Shown: positions 35,791-50,700 of the stretch, piece after piece
Layout of the letters: each line of letters begins with the position of its first letter
Position numbering within the stretch: the stretch's first letter is position 1
Assembly (NCBI GenBank): GCA_011033025.1
Contig: WFMF01000076.1
Coordinates: 222,770 to 286,769, forward strand
Direction of reading: 5' to 3'
Origin: Beroe forskalii
Lineage: Eukaryota; Ctenophora; Nuda; Beroida; Beroidae
DNA length: 64,000 bases
Made by a program: the position numbers and the translations under genes
The notes under the pieces: model-generated
The model's database searches: none
The model's input: the letters and a program-made list of their open reading frames with translations, nothing else
Told to the model about the DNA's origin: nothing

Positions 35791-38700
35791 TCACTTCCTC
35801 CTCTTCTTCCTCTTGATCTTCCTCCTGTTGGGGTTCTTTCCGTTGTTATCTCGCCTCGTGTGGTTGGGGGATCTCTGGTGGGGGTAGCACAGGTTGGCGG
35901 TCTCATACCGTTCGTCGTAGTTGGTGATGGGCTTGGGGCACGAGATGGTAGCCACGCACGAGTCGTAGATCGGACACCACCCGCAGTAGGGGTCACGTGA
36001 CCCTACGCAAGCGTTGCAGTCGTTGAACCGCCGACACTGGGAGATGGGGATCCGGAGCAGGGATTGGGGACCGCTGGCGAGCACGTAGTTCGCTGTGGGA
36101 TATGCTTGTTAGACTAAGAGCGCTTTTAAGCCGTTAGATAGCGAAATAGTACCTGGGTCTAACGTACCTACCTTCGGCCATTCGTGAGTTTATATATCAC
36201 GGTTTACAATGAAATATCGCATTATTTCCGTGCCAATCAAAGAACTATCTGGTTGCGTGTTTTTAATACCACTAAACATGCACTGTCTGTTGAGTTCAGA
36301 GCACTGCACATGCTACCGCAGCTTTCACAACAACTCATTGGCCTAGCAACACAGTCACCATGACAACACAGCAGTTGGTATGTGCGGTGAACACATGGCT
36401 CCCCACTGTCTATACCCACAATCTACCCAGACATCCGGTACGACTAACGAGGGAGAGTATAGAGCAGGGAGAGAGAAGAGAGTAGAGATTGAGAGGTGAG
36501 GTATGAACCTGAAATATGGGGGAGAAAATGCGGATACTCAGCCCTTCCTCAACGAGTTACAGACGTAATGGTGGCAGGGAGTTGATATAGTCAGTGAGAG
36601 TTGAGCTGATCAGTAGACGATGATCTACAGTACATTAGGAACCAAATCGGATAAAGAAATGTTCAAAGGAAGCATGAGGCTCGTGTATAAGAGTATTAGT
36701 CAGTGGTGTCGAGTTAACAGCTGTTTCAAGGGATAGCAAAGTCACATTGTCTGTGTGCAGAGTGCAGCATGCCAGAAGATAGAGGAAGGGGTGCATGTCT
36801 GGGTAGACTTGGATTCAAGCCAAGAGTGGAATTGTCAAAAACTTCCAAATACCTTGAAATCTCGTGAACTAAATCATGAGAAAGACCCAAGATGTGTTTG
36901 CTAAGTTCATGAATTTTAGGCATTTCATCTTTTCATTAATTATGTGAGTCAGACATAAGGCCGATGTTATTCGATGAAAAGAGACAAAATAATCACATTC
37001 CATAGTCAGAAGCTCACAAAGGAAGTTGTGTGATATGAAATGCACAGCATACTTTGGCACAACTCTCAAAAACGAGAAAATGAACAGGGGGCTAATAAGT
37101 TATGACTAAATAAAGTCAGAGCTATAATTAATAACACTTCGAGTTGAGGGACCTCATGCTATTCTGCGAACAGTTCATGATAGAATGCACCCAAATCCTA
37201 TTTGGATGAGGGGAAGACTATTTTCCCAATCTATCATGGTAGACGGCAGTATCTGTATTCTGTATATCTTGGCTGAATGTCTTGACTGCATGAAAGCACG
37301 CTGCACGAAAGCTTGGGTGTAATAGAGTAGATCATCATTTCTACGCGGAACTACGAAAGATGCACCATTTGTCAATTGTCTCAATCCTGATGCCATCCTT
37401 CAACTTGTCCAGTATTTGGTGACACGGGTCCCAGCAGAAAATTATAATGTCATCCAAAAATTCAATTAAATGCTCTAAATTTTCAAATTTACACAGGAAT
37501 GTACTAATTGCTGTAATTTTCGTGATATTCTGGATATCAAGAGAAATGTATAGGATCGGTATCTAAAAATATTAGAAAAATACTCAGCTAGGGATGATAT
37601 TGTAGATCTATAGATGGTTTGATGCCTGGCCGGGAAGAAACAATTGAGAAAAGAACATTCAAAATTTTATCATATTCATAATCGAGGAGAAGTGAAGCTG
37701 TGCTGACTGCCAACATCATAACGAACTGGATGCATTATCCATTACCATACGAAAATTCAGTTTATGTTTCGTGGAACACAAGTTTTTTCTGGAACACGCA
37801 ATGGTAGCCCCTCACTCTCTCATACCAACTGCAGACCGTTAATCCGTAACTCTGGCTTGTTGAGCTGTTGAGTTGCTGTTGTCAACAGCACAGCGCGGGT
37901 TCATTTGGCGACAAAGAAAACTACACTTTTTCTTGGGAGAGAGAGGGAGTGCAGAGTGCATGCCCATTCCCACCCGGCAACCACACAGCCAGGAAGTATG
38001 CCAAAAAACTGGGCGAGAATAATGCGCGGCTAACAATGGCGTCATCGTCAAGGGTTTGACCTGGAAAACTGGAGGCGAGGAACTTTGTATTTTTGGCACG
38101 CGCACTCGTTGGTGAAATATTATGTACTTAGTTGTCATATATTCATTATTTTGTATAAAGTGGAATTTTATACTGGGTAACCGGAAGAAGCTACCTGCTA
38201 AAACTACACTTGTTAAAAAACTTGGGTAAAATCGAGTCATTTTTAAACGAAGTTTGTTTTGATTTCAAGTGATCAATTTAGCATGCTTTGGGTGCATCTT
38301 ATAAAGCAATGAAGTTGGAAAGCCATGGTTAGGTATCATATGACGTGAAGTTTACAGAAATTCAAACCTGATTTCATACCTAGACTGCTAACAACAACAG
38401 TCAATAATCATTCTTAAAGTTGAGGTGCTTAGTCGGACAAAATGTGCATGAATTTGATTTTTAACTTCAACCTGACAAGAGCACTTTTAAAACAGAAGTT
38501 TCTGGCATAATGGCGATTGGATAGCCAATAGTTGCAGGCAATTGGATAACCGAACAGCAAGTAAGTCTTCATTTGACCGAAATAAAGCGAAAGTTGACAT
38601 ATTAAAACATTCACGTGTCAAGAGCTAAAGAATCAGAACATTATTGGACTGAAAATGAAAGAATTATGTCCGTATCCATCAGAACACATACCGAATGTGT

Positions 38701-41700
38701 GACCACTGTATGCGCACTGGGCACTGGGCTGCTGGTGTATGCACTTGAATGTCATAATGAAGGTGTTGTCGGTATAGAGCCAGATGGATTGAGTGAGTAA
38801 AAGCGTGACTTTCAAAGAAATCAGGAAATAGTGAAGCATGACTTACCGCTGTGGGTGCGATGACTATCTTGTTGATAGGACCGTCGTCCTTCCTGAACTT
38901 GAAGGAATCCACTTGGTAGGCAGCTCCTTGATACACAGCCATCTTGATGAAGTGAAGATCACCTGAAGGAGAGTTATTAGTAATCAGTGATCTGATGCTG
39001 ACATTGGGAAACTATTGCGCGCATATAATGGGAAGATAACTAACTTTCATGATAGTTACTTAGCTAATTTATATATGTATGTTATTTGGATGTTGCTTCG
39101 TATAATTATATTTTTGGTATTTTCGGAATAATTAAATACATTACCAGCATGCAGATTCCAATGTAATTATAAGTAACAGGCTGTATAACCCTGTTTACTG
39201 TACATTGTGTATGAGCCTTGGGCAGGTATAATAGTAGGCATACCTTCAACAAATTATTAGCATGTTTTAGAAGCTACTCTTGCATACTCTGATTGGGCAC
39301 ACTCAAGATTACACACAAGCCTCACAACACAAGTCTCATAACATAATGCCCCGTTCATTGACATGCCCCACAATCTCAACAAATCTATGTGGGGCAAGCA
39401 AGCCAATAGACGGTGTGATAGCGCCAATTCACCACTCTTAAGCCTGATAATGACGTCACTCTCAACCACCTATTTCATGCTATGACTCATACAGCAAGTT
39501 GTGGTAGTTTGGATTTATGGCTTGGTCTTTAGACAGTTGATAGAAGGTGGTTTGCACGGTAATGTCTGTACGATCTAAAACATGCTAATGAATGATGGAG
39601 ATTGGAGCCTGGGAGACCCACAAAACCACCTGACCGCTCCCCTTGAATAATGAATATTCATATTAGAGCACATAAAGCTGATATATCCCATCTCTGTACA
39701 CATGATAGACATTCACAGAATACTATTTATACTGTGAAATGTCTTTATATTGAAAATGTGGCATCCAATAATGATCATTCATATATTCTAGTATTCCTAC
39801 CACCAACAAGTCGAAAATCTAAAAAGTCTGTGATTTGAACATGATACGTATGGTTATAAACTGAGACATTTCCTTAACTACAGCTGACCAAGTGAATTAC
39901 AGTTGGTTAGATGAATTAAAGTTTGCCAAGGAAACATCGATACGAGTTTTCCCATATAATCAGCCATACCTACATAATACAGTGTCAATTCATCCTAAAG
40001 TCAGTAGAAAAGTAGTAGCTGCCCAGAGTGAATGAAATATAAGGAACCAGGAGTTAGCGAATGGGCTGCAAGATGTCCTGGCAAGTGCAGACAGATCGAG
40101 CTAGAGTTCACGGGTCCTTCAAGAAGCCTTATCTGCTTATTTGCAAGGAGTAATTTGTGTAGACGTAGCAGTCTGAGTCAGTAAGTGTGGGCAGGATGAA
40201 AAAGATTCCAAATTATAGCTGTTCGGTTACAATATTTTCAGACGTTAATTCAGCTGCTACTTCAAGTCTTAAGATTGAGAGGAATACACCTTGTTACTTG
40301 TCCGGTCATAAAGCCATACGAAAGCAAGGGACTTCGAGAAGCAAAGTTTTGAGATTTTTTGCCAAATTAATCAAATTAACATCGATAATTGTGACAATGA
40401 TCATTAATATCAAATTCATTACATTACCTGTTTTGCAGGTTTAATGAAAGAATTAAGATTGATTGATAGATTAGAAATCTATCAGAAATGCACATGGGCA
40501 AGCCTGATTTGGTGAAAATTATTCGCCTTCTTCTGCGTCCTATCTAGACTAGTGGTGTCAAAATGTCAAAGTGGATTGCCCCTCTGAGTAATAGCTAGAT
40601 TATGCGATAAAATGAGGTATTTACTTATTTACATAATGCGATGTTAATATAATTGCATAGAGCTTTTCTTTAACAACAGCATGTTTTACTGTCATGTGGC
40701 ACTCATTTGATCGTGTAAGTCTGTACCAGCGGCAAATGAAAAGTAAAAGTGAATCTTGACCGATATATTGCGGCCGAATAAAATCAAATAGTACAACAAT
40801 AAATTCTCTGTACTATAGATTGAATACATATTGTTATATCGGCAAAGATGCGAAGTCCTTCTTTAACATTTGATTTCAAGAATTCCACTGCTTGAGATGA
40901 GTAACAAGCTAGATTTGTCTGCCAAGGACACTATGAAATGGCATATTTGCTAAGTGTTTTTGTAACCTACTTGTAGAAACAAGGACACTATAAAATGGAA
41001 TATCTGATAAGAGTTTTTGTAACCTACTTGTATCGACAAGGACACAATAAAATGGAATATCTGATAAGTGATTTTGTAACCTACTTGTTAGATTTGGCGT
41101 CCAAGGACACTTAAAAGTGGAATATCTGATAGTGTTTTTGTAACCTACTTGTAGCGATGAAGAGGACATCCAGTCCGTTACTCCTATCTGCAGCGATGGC
41201 AGTGTACTTTCTGCACTTTGCTGCGTACATGGGGCCCTCGAAGGAGTGCCGGACTGGTTCACGGAGCAGGTTGTACTTGTGAGCGTCGAACAGAGACCTC
41301 GGTTCCTCGCACGAGTCAGTGGTAGAGAGATGGGGGTTTCAGGGGCTTGGGAGGGGAGATCAGAGTTTGAGAGGGGTTTCAGGGATTGAGAGATGGGGGT
41401 TATAGGGACTTGGTAGGAGGGTAGCTCGGAGTAAGGGAGGGGTTTCAGTGCTGGAGAGAATGGGGTTATAGGAACTTGGAAGGGGAGATCAGAGTTTGAG
41501 AGGGGGGTTCAGGGATTGAGAGATGGGGGTTATAGGGACTTGCGAGGGGAGATCAGAGTTTTAGGGGCTTGGGTGGGGAGCTCAATGTTTGAGAGGGGTT
41601 TCAGGGCTAGAGAGATGGAGGATTTAGGGACTTGGGAGGGGAGATCAAAAATAGGAGTTTTAGGGATGCAGGGATATGAACAGGGGTGAAAAGGATAAGT

Positions 41701-44700
41701 CTCAAGAATTGAAATGTGAGATTCTAAGCTGAGAAGGCAATATTTGGAAGGAGCAGGTATATTAGATAAAGAATGGAGGGGAGAAATGAATGGGGGATCA
41801 TTTGAGTAAATAACCAAGGATGACATGTGAAAGATAAATAAGCATTAGAATTTAGATGTAAACAATTCCAAATATTCACTATTCAAGTCAGTGAGTCATG
41901 TCAGCTATTTCTATGCTCTCACTCATTCCATCCACCATTAATAATCCTGATTGCATGTCTGGGGCTGGATTTTCAATTTCATAGTCAGATTCATGAGTCT
42001 AATGTGATTAAATGTTCATCTGGCGATATGGACCAAATTATTGGATTGAGCAACGGCTGCTCGAGTTCAGATGAACATGGTAGACATACGGACGACAAGG
42101 GTACATTACTACATTGACATACCACTGTCACGGCCTAATAACTCTAATAAAATGAGGGTGTATGCTATATTGTGGCATATATCTATGTATTATCAATGGT
42201 ATGCAACAGTATTCCAGTGGCAACTGCCTCCCCAAATATTATTAAGATAAGGTCTTATTCAAGCAATTCCCATTTTTCCAAGATGACACAACAGTATATC
42301 GGTGATCAGTAGCTAATTTAGCTGCTTGTTGACACTTGTGTGCACTCAAGTGTGATTAATGAAGTAGGCCCCTGTTCGTTCGTGCATTCTCATGGTCCAA
42401 CTATTCCTGGTGTCCTACAATCCCTCAGGCTCCAGAATGCTATTCAATACATACGAGGACCAGAGATTTGGAGCACGAATTGTCGCCATATAATGGATTA
42501 AATGCTATGATAATTAATTAGGAGCTAAAATAGCGACACTTTCCGGACTTAAATTGTGACTTTTTCTGGAAAATGTTTTGAATATTTCGTGTTTCAAATA
42601 GTTCACACGTCATGTTGTCATGGAACTATATTGAACTAACTCCATCAAGACTACTCTGACTCACGTAGATGGCACGGTGTGTGAGGTATCTCCTGGCCGT
42701 GGTCTATCCTCACGAACTCGTTAGACTTGAAGGACCGGTCCACATCTGCCAGGTTGTAAGCACAGATAGCCGAGGCCGAGCAGGGACCGTTGGGAATGTT
42801 CGAGAAGATGGCGTACAGCAACCGGTCTGAAAGGGGAGGGTCACTTAGCGGGGGCGGATAGAAGAGATTAAAGAGGAATAATTAGTACAGAAAACACGCC
42901 CTTTTGTTTTTTTAAGGTGTCTTGAATTCTTTGAACCTGTATAATGTTATTTTACTTTTCTACTGATGGGATTAATTGATCACAGGAATTATGAGGTGTA
43001 TATCACACTAAAAATAGTGCGCCCAGTAACAAAAGTGATTTCAAGTACCTGTGCGTCTCTAGCATGCCCTGTGATTCGGGCAGTAAATAAACTTTAGACA
43101 AAAAGTTGACTTTTATCGGATTCATCTGGATGAAAATTACGAATCTCTGAGTAAGATAGTATGTCCGACGAGATACAAAAATTTGTGACTTTGAATTGAT
43201 GGTTGTAATTTCGAATTTGTCACAATCGTTGACTGCTGGACTGAATGTTTTGACATATTTACTGCCATTGCAACAAAGGGTTACAAGCTGCAACATGTCA
43301 ATCTGCAAGTGACAGATTCATAAAAATGAGACAATATCAGACTTAATTTACCGTTTAATTAAATGCCAATTAGCCTAGCACCTTTGACAATCCCAATCAC
43401 CGCAACCTCCATAAACAATATTTAGAGGATGAGATTTTACGTAATCTTAAAACATGACGTAAACATCTTAGCCCCTAAACCATGTCTAGGTGATGCTATA
43501 AAACATGACGTTAACGCTTCAAAAGCACTGAGTCATCCCCTGAACATCAGTCTCACCACTCCTGAAGTCCTGATAGGGCACCGCTACCCTATGATTCTAA
43601 GAAACTATGCGTGTAATCAGGTACCTCTGCCATGGTATCTCTAACATGGTACCCCCTCCCTGCCATGGTATCCCTAACATGGTACCCCTTCCCTGCCATG
43701 GTGTCCCTAACATGGTACCCCTCCCCTGCCATGGTACCCCCTTCCCTGCCATGGTATCCCTAACATGGTACCCCCGCTCTGCCATGGTATCTCTAACATG
43801 GTACCCTCAACTTACCACTCCTGTGAGGGTTGGAGAGACTAGCTTCAGGTACTGCCACCCCGTCTATGAAACTGTAGGTGTAGTCAGGTACTCCTGCCAT
43901 GGTACTCGGATGGGTACAGGTCATGCTCGCTTTGGTGAAACTCCGGAAATGCTTGTGTAGCACCAGCTTGCGGGTGAGCAGAGAATTAGGTTGTGAGAAA
44001 CTCTGTTTATTGCAAAGTGATTGGGAATTTTCGCAATGAAAAATCAAGACATTTTCATGGGAATTTTAAAGGACTGATGAGGCTGACCCTAATATCGTGG
44101 AAGAGGAGAAAAGCAGTGGAATGTACATTCTAGTTTCCGTGTGATAATTATTTTCAGAATCTAGAACACATTGCTAGAAATAGCCGAAGTGATACTTCAT
44201 GTGAATTTTCACGGATACACGGATACAGATCTCGGATATTTACACTTGCATGTTGAATTTTTATCGCAGACACACTGTCGCTGGACGCTGGTACACCCCT
44301 GGGAAACGAACCAACAGTGGAAGTCACACCTACTGCAGTCATGATGTTCATTTTAAACTTGCATTTCAGTTGGACGTTGGTATTTTCATTTTCCTTAAAT
44401 TAGATTTAATGTCTAGCGTGACACTTGACAAAGAAAATTTTATGTCTGGATTTCCAGATCTCATTACAACTCTGGTGGTCAAATCTAATTTCTTGGTACA
44501 TTTTATTGCAACAAAGTAGCAAAAATGTTGAAGTGCATGTAAGGTGTCCTTTGGGTCGAGCAGCTGTCTTAGGCAACAGAGAGTTATGTCATTATCAGGG
44601 TCAAAAGCTGACAATTTGATGATGTCAAATCAAGAATCAACCACACACGAAGCTCACTTGGCCGTGCGATCGGAAATTTAAATACGATTATCACAATCAT

Positions 44701-47700
44701 TGGATTTGATCTACGGCTAGATCACGATATCGATATCATATCGGTTTCCGATTGATTATTTTACAGACGGCGGTGACACAAATGTCATTAAGAAAACATC
44801 CACCGTGTCATGAATAAATGTAAAGCATCTATTTTGTAAAAGCAAATAGAAATAAACTCGGTTTCCATAAAATTGTAACCGCAAAAGATCTTCAAATAAA
44901 AAATTGTAGATGACTAGTTTATTGGATTTTCTTCGGAATCGTGCTCTGCAGCAGAAAATTATCGAATTTTGTATTGAGAATGAAAAGAATTTTGAGTCAA
45001 AAATTCAGAGTTTTCAAAATATATTTCTGGACAACATGTTGCTTTTTAATTTTTTCTAATCCTTGATGAAAATCATTAAGATATCACAAAAAGCTATAAA
45101 CGAGACATCTGCTTGTCTACAGATATTATTTTCCTACACACTTCACTACTATGAGAATATGGGTGTTCCTGTAAGTTATTCACCGAAGGCACAGTCTCCG
45201 CCCGAAAAGACGCGCCACATTTAGCACATTTTAGTAGTACTCAAAGAAAAAATATGAATAATAAATCAAAGTGCTTTATAATAACATACTTAATTAATGT
45301 TTTGTATGCACTAATAAGTTTTTGTGCTAACGTAAAGCCAGCGCAAAACCATTGAAATTAATATCCAGCCGACAAAAGAAGAAAAAAACATAAATCCTAC
45401 AAAAAATGGCAGAAATTTTTAGAAATATTTTAGCCCGATGATTTGCAATCATTTCTTCATTTATGATCTGAAAGATCTGCCACCCAATAGAAACAGTATT
45501 GAACTTTTCCTTGATTTATTTCAGTTCTGACTGCGACAAATTTCGGTACACTCTCATCGCGACACTAAATTTAATGTCACGTTCGACACGACACATATCA
45601 AGTGTGATTTGTGTCCGACATACCTATCTAAAACTCCTACCTCCTCAGAGGAATTATCACGGTCCTGACTCCCAGACACAATTTCTAGGAACATGGTAAC
45701 TAGAGCCCTGCTGGCACTGCCCATGGAAGTAAGTCCTTCGTCCCGAGTGAGCCAGACATTCTGGAATGTGACTGTCTTAGTGCAGGGATCTCTCTCAGGT
45801 AACTTAAGACGTGTCCAAGTACCTACCATGTTACAGCGGGTCCTAACTTACAGTAGGAGAGAATATATGGTTCGAGTGAGTGCAAAGATGCAAAACTGTA
45901 ACATACCCTTATCACATACCCATCTTTTTATTGTTCTAGTGTTCTAGGCTGAAGAAGAGCCATTGTTCTCCTAAAACTTGACAAGTTCCAGACAACAGGG
46001 AGCCATTCATCATTGAAATTCCCACCCTTCCAGAATATGACATATCAAGGATTCGCTCAAACGGACTTTGATGTTATTTAGGTCATACCTAATTTGTCGA
46101 AATATTCTGAAATTAGAAAATTCTTTAGTTTAGTTAGATCACGATTTCAGATTTTATTGAATTAAACTGGATGATTCCATGTTGTCCTAGAATAGATCAG
46201 CTATAATGCAAGCTTGTCTGCAGTGATATTCTTAGGACACATATCACGTAATAAAACCGCAGGATTACAATCAATTTAGTCATTGGGAAGCAATTCCATT
46301 CAATTAATAGCGCTTGCCTAAGCATCAGTAAGATCACAACACAAAGCAGTACTGTCTGATCATGAGATATTGTGGTGAAAGGGGGCGTGGAAAGGAGACA
46401 AAAGGTGCACTCTTCCAGATGAGGCTATTGCAAGCTCGCTTTCCAGACGAAGCTATCCTGTGCTCTGCTATACGTCTCGTGTTAGCAATTAACGATTGAG
46501 TATGACGTCACTATGAGGGTTTAAACTAGTGCGCTGACGACATCAGATAGTTTATTTTCCGATCACACGCGACATTACACACTCTAACAGTCGGAGATCG
46601 GTCAGAAAGTACTATTCCTATTGTTGAGACAAATTAAATTGAATTGAATCAAGCAAGCATGTGACACGAGAATATGGGCAACTCTTACATCTTACAACAC
46701 TCATGAGAATTCTGATGAATAAATGAAACATTTTTTTTCTAAGAAAACAAGTCTGTCTGTTTTAAAAAGCATCATGCTTGAATAAACTTTTTGTTTAAAC
46801 ATATTCAGTTTCATATGCCGGATGGTGGTGACTGGCACAAGAGTGGGTGGGGTGTGAAATGCTTGGTGGACATAATGTGGAATAAACACGTAAATCCGAG
46901 GTTTAAAAGCCGTCGTCTGTAACATGACAGAAATGTCAAGAGGCACAACACGTTCCTCAATCAGCTATTCAGATAATTTGACACGCGCCAGGACCGAAAT
47001 TCTCAAAATAATGTATGAACATGAGATTCCTTTCAATAAAGAATTTGAATAACACAAGTTCGCCCCCTCCCGAAAAAAGGTAGAATGTAGATTTTGAAGC
47101 CCATTACGCCATTAAAACACTATGATTATGAAATTAAAAGGAGATTTTGGACACCACTAAATAAAAGCAAAGAATACCCACTTGTTCCCCCACCGTCGTT
47201 GAGACAGACTCTAGCCACTCGGGAGGTGAGGATGGGGCTGGGGTAGTCGAATGTCAGCTCCTTGAAGAACACGTACAGATGCTTGTCTATGGGGATGAGA
47301 GACACGAACTGCGCATCTGAAGGGAAGGGGTGGGTTAGAGCTTTAGGAGTAATAAGAACTTGAAATGGAAATGGAGGGGGGCATGGGGCGTAGGTCTAAG
47401 TCGGAACGTCAAATGAGTTGAAGTTGAGACTTGGGATTTTAGCCTTTTATTTGAACTAAGACAAAATGCCTATTTGCATACGGATGTGACTTTAAAACAG
47501 GACATGGAAAGTATCAAACTGCGCATTATTGAACCACTTGTTGTCTATCTTGGTGGTCAGCTGGAGACTGCTGTTGTACACTCCCAAGACAGCGTGGGAA
47601 GTGTCGTTAGTGATGTACGAGGAGTAGTAGAACTTGTTATCTGGTGGGAAATGGGTATGTTAAATGTTAGGGTCAGAGGTTTGTAAGGGTCACCGGGGAG

Positions 47701-50700
47701 AGAATAATGATAAGAGAGTTTCTAAAGAGTTTTTTCTCAGTTCAATCTAAACAATATTTGTCATCTATTCTTGATATAATATGTTCCTCAATCCAATCAA
47801 TTGATGAGATAGATATACTTCTCATGAACATGATTGATGGACCACAAACCAGATGAGCCGGATAAGTCACAAAAACCACAAACCAGATTAGATAAGATTG
47901 AGAAATTGTTCTCACCGTGTACTTTAGCGAGGAAGACAGTCCCTTGTGTTGGGTGGCAGCAAACTGGAGATGGACCTGGTCCATTTCTACCTGAAATGAG
48001 TAGAATATGTTACGAAAACCTGGTCTAGTTCTACCTGAAATGAGTACAACATTTTACTAAAACCTGGTCTAACTCAATAGTTCTACCTGAAATGAGTAGA
48101 ACATGTTACCAGGGCTCGGTATAGTTCTACCTGAAATGTGTTCCACAGGTTACAAGGACCTGGTCCATTTCTACCTGAAATGGGCAGAACATGTTACCAA
48201 AACCTGGTCTAGTTCTACCCGAAATGAGTAGAACATGTTACCAAAACCTGGTCCATTTCTACCTGAAATGAGTAAAACATGTTACCAAAACCTGGTCTAG
48301 TTCTACCTGAAATGGGTAGAACATGTTACTAAAACCTGGTCTAGTTCTACCTGAAATATTACACTGTTAGGAAAACAGTTCAAGGAATGAAATCCAAGAA
48401 AATCTCATCTTTTTTAAGTCATAGATTTTTTTCATCATTGTTTTTATAAGTGTGAAAGTTAATGATCTTAGAAACAGTAAATATGAGAAATATTTGCCCG
48501 TTAGTAAGCTGGGTGACAGAGTGAGAGAGTAATTAAAATGTGACAACATGTGACAGTTGAGTGATCCATTATTTGAGTGGTTCACCACAAAGCCCTCCCA
48601 TCAACGAATACCAAAGTGTACTAATACATGACATACAAATTGTGGGTATATATGCCATTATGTCTCGAATGTTCCTTCGTGTTCACTCTCAAACCATTTA
48701 ATATGTGTTTTATGCTCCCTGAAACCCACACACATATTATGGAGTGAAGAGTGGTCTACAAATTATTACGGTACATGGTCTGTTGAAGCCTTGCAAAGCA
48801 CTGTCATGATTACGTAACATGGTGAACCAAGGGCAGAATTTCAGTGGGTAATATGCAGTTGAGATGCATCTCATGAAATTTGGGAAGCCTTAGAACAGGA
48901 CTAAAACTTGGACTAAAACCGAGTTGTTACTTTCCTTCCAGCCAATGGAGAATCTTTCCAGATTTCGTTGCTGGAATGCAACTCAAGATCAAAACATTTT
49001 AATCATGTCCGCAAATATAATTCCAATCTGTGGTACATAGTTAAGTGCCCCCTTTAAAATGCCATTTCAATTCTTCATGGCTGCAGTGCTACCAGATTTG
49101 AAATCCAATAGGAGGAACACGAACCATGAAACATATTCAATAATTCGATCTGAGTAACTCCAGTGGTATACAGGTGATTGGACTACCTTACTGCCAGCAA
49201 CACTATATTTTAGAGACCACCGTTGTAATAGTAATTTATTTGAGGGGAATCTTATATACAGGAAATAAAGCGAGCATTGGTATTTGAGAGCACTGAATTA
49301 ATAATTATGCTGGAGAAATAATGCGATTTATTGACGCTTGGGATAATTTGAATGTTACGAGATGGTGCAGGAATCTATTAGAATCTCCCAGCTAGAATTA
49401 GTCTCAATGTGATTTCACGATGCTAAAGGGGTACCCAACCACTGCATTACTTTGAAGTATGAAGGAACCGTGGAGAGAAGAGTGACAGACTCTGACTGAA
49501 GTTAAGTATTTAGTAAATTTAGTGTCAGGTTCATTACCCAAACATAGTAATTCTACCACCGGCCTGCTAGGACATTATGAACTTTGTTTCTATACAGGCT
49601 CCCACCAAAGTCAGAAAGTGTAGTTTTAGGTAAGTGGCGGATTACATGTGGCTTCACAAAAGAGAAAGTATTGTAATTTGTCACTTTTTGCATTCCAAGA
49701 AACTGCAACTCTATAGTTTGGGGTAGTTTATTTCCTCAAAGTCAGCGCAATGACGGAGGGAGGAGGGATGCGTCTCGTAATCGAGATGATCAGGGTACAC
49801 AGGATCACAGTCCAGAGAGTTTGACAAATTGTACAAATTACCTCACCATCTCTGCAATTGCTTCCCCCACCAACCTCCCCAATCTCATTAATTTGACCCC
49901 CGGTCCGATCCCACTTTTTGACAAATTGTGACTGATTATCCCCAAGATAGGTTTGGTTGATTGAGTACGTCATGTTCCGGTAGAGATACATGATATCAAC
50001 ATGACCAAACTTCCTTTTACCAATACAATGATGAATGAGCTAACCACTGAAACTGATTAGAGTAGGTGAGATGTACGGTCATACATGGATCAGCGCACAG
50101 CATGAGAATCAGCAAAGAAAATCCGCGCAAAAACCATGGAAATACCATGGTTTTATGTCTACTTTTCTGTACATCATGATTTGAAGTCCGCAAATACCCC
50201 ATACCAGTGTTGGGAATTTGGTACATATTCTAATGACACTTCCATTTCACACTGCAAACCGGTAAAGCATGTTGCCCAATGCCAGTTTGCAGTATGCTCA
50301 CTCAAGCCAAGTGTTACCACGTTAACCCTTCATCACTTTGCAGCAGTACCAGTCTCGGAGAGGTACGAAGCACCACGTGTCAAGTCACGTGACCTGACAC
50401 CCGATTGATTTTAATCAAAGCGTCCAAATTTCAGGCTCCGTTCCGGTCTTTAAATTTAAACGGTGCGTATTCGGAGCGAGAGATTGCACACGAATGGAGA
50501 AAGTGAGATTTACGTCGATATCATGATTTTAAATGGTCATTTGATGATTTCCAAACGCCTATTTTCCGTTATTGACAGACTTTTTGAAAATATAGACACC
50601 CGATAGAGTAATAAGGGAATTATTAGCAGACCGTAAATTTGAGAGTGCTTTATGACACATAATTAGACACCGTTTAAGAGAAAACATAGCATAAACTGTT

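Noticed and set aside
37839..38240. 133-residue minus-strand frame in the last semaphorin intron
   Set aside because: No signal, domain or splice support, and it does not fit the phase needed by the flanking semaphorin exons.
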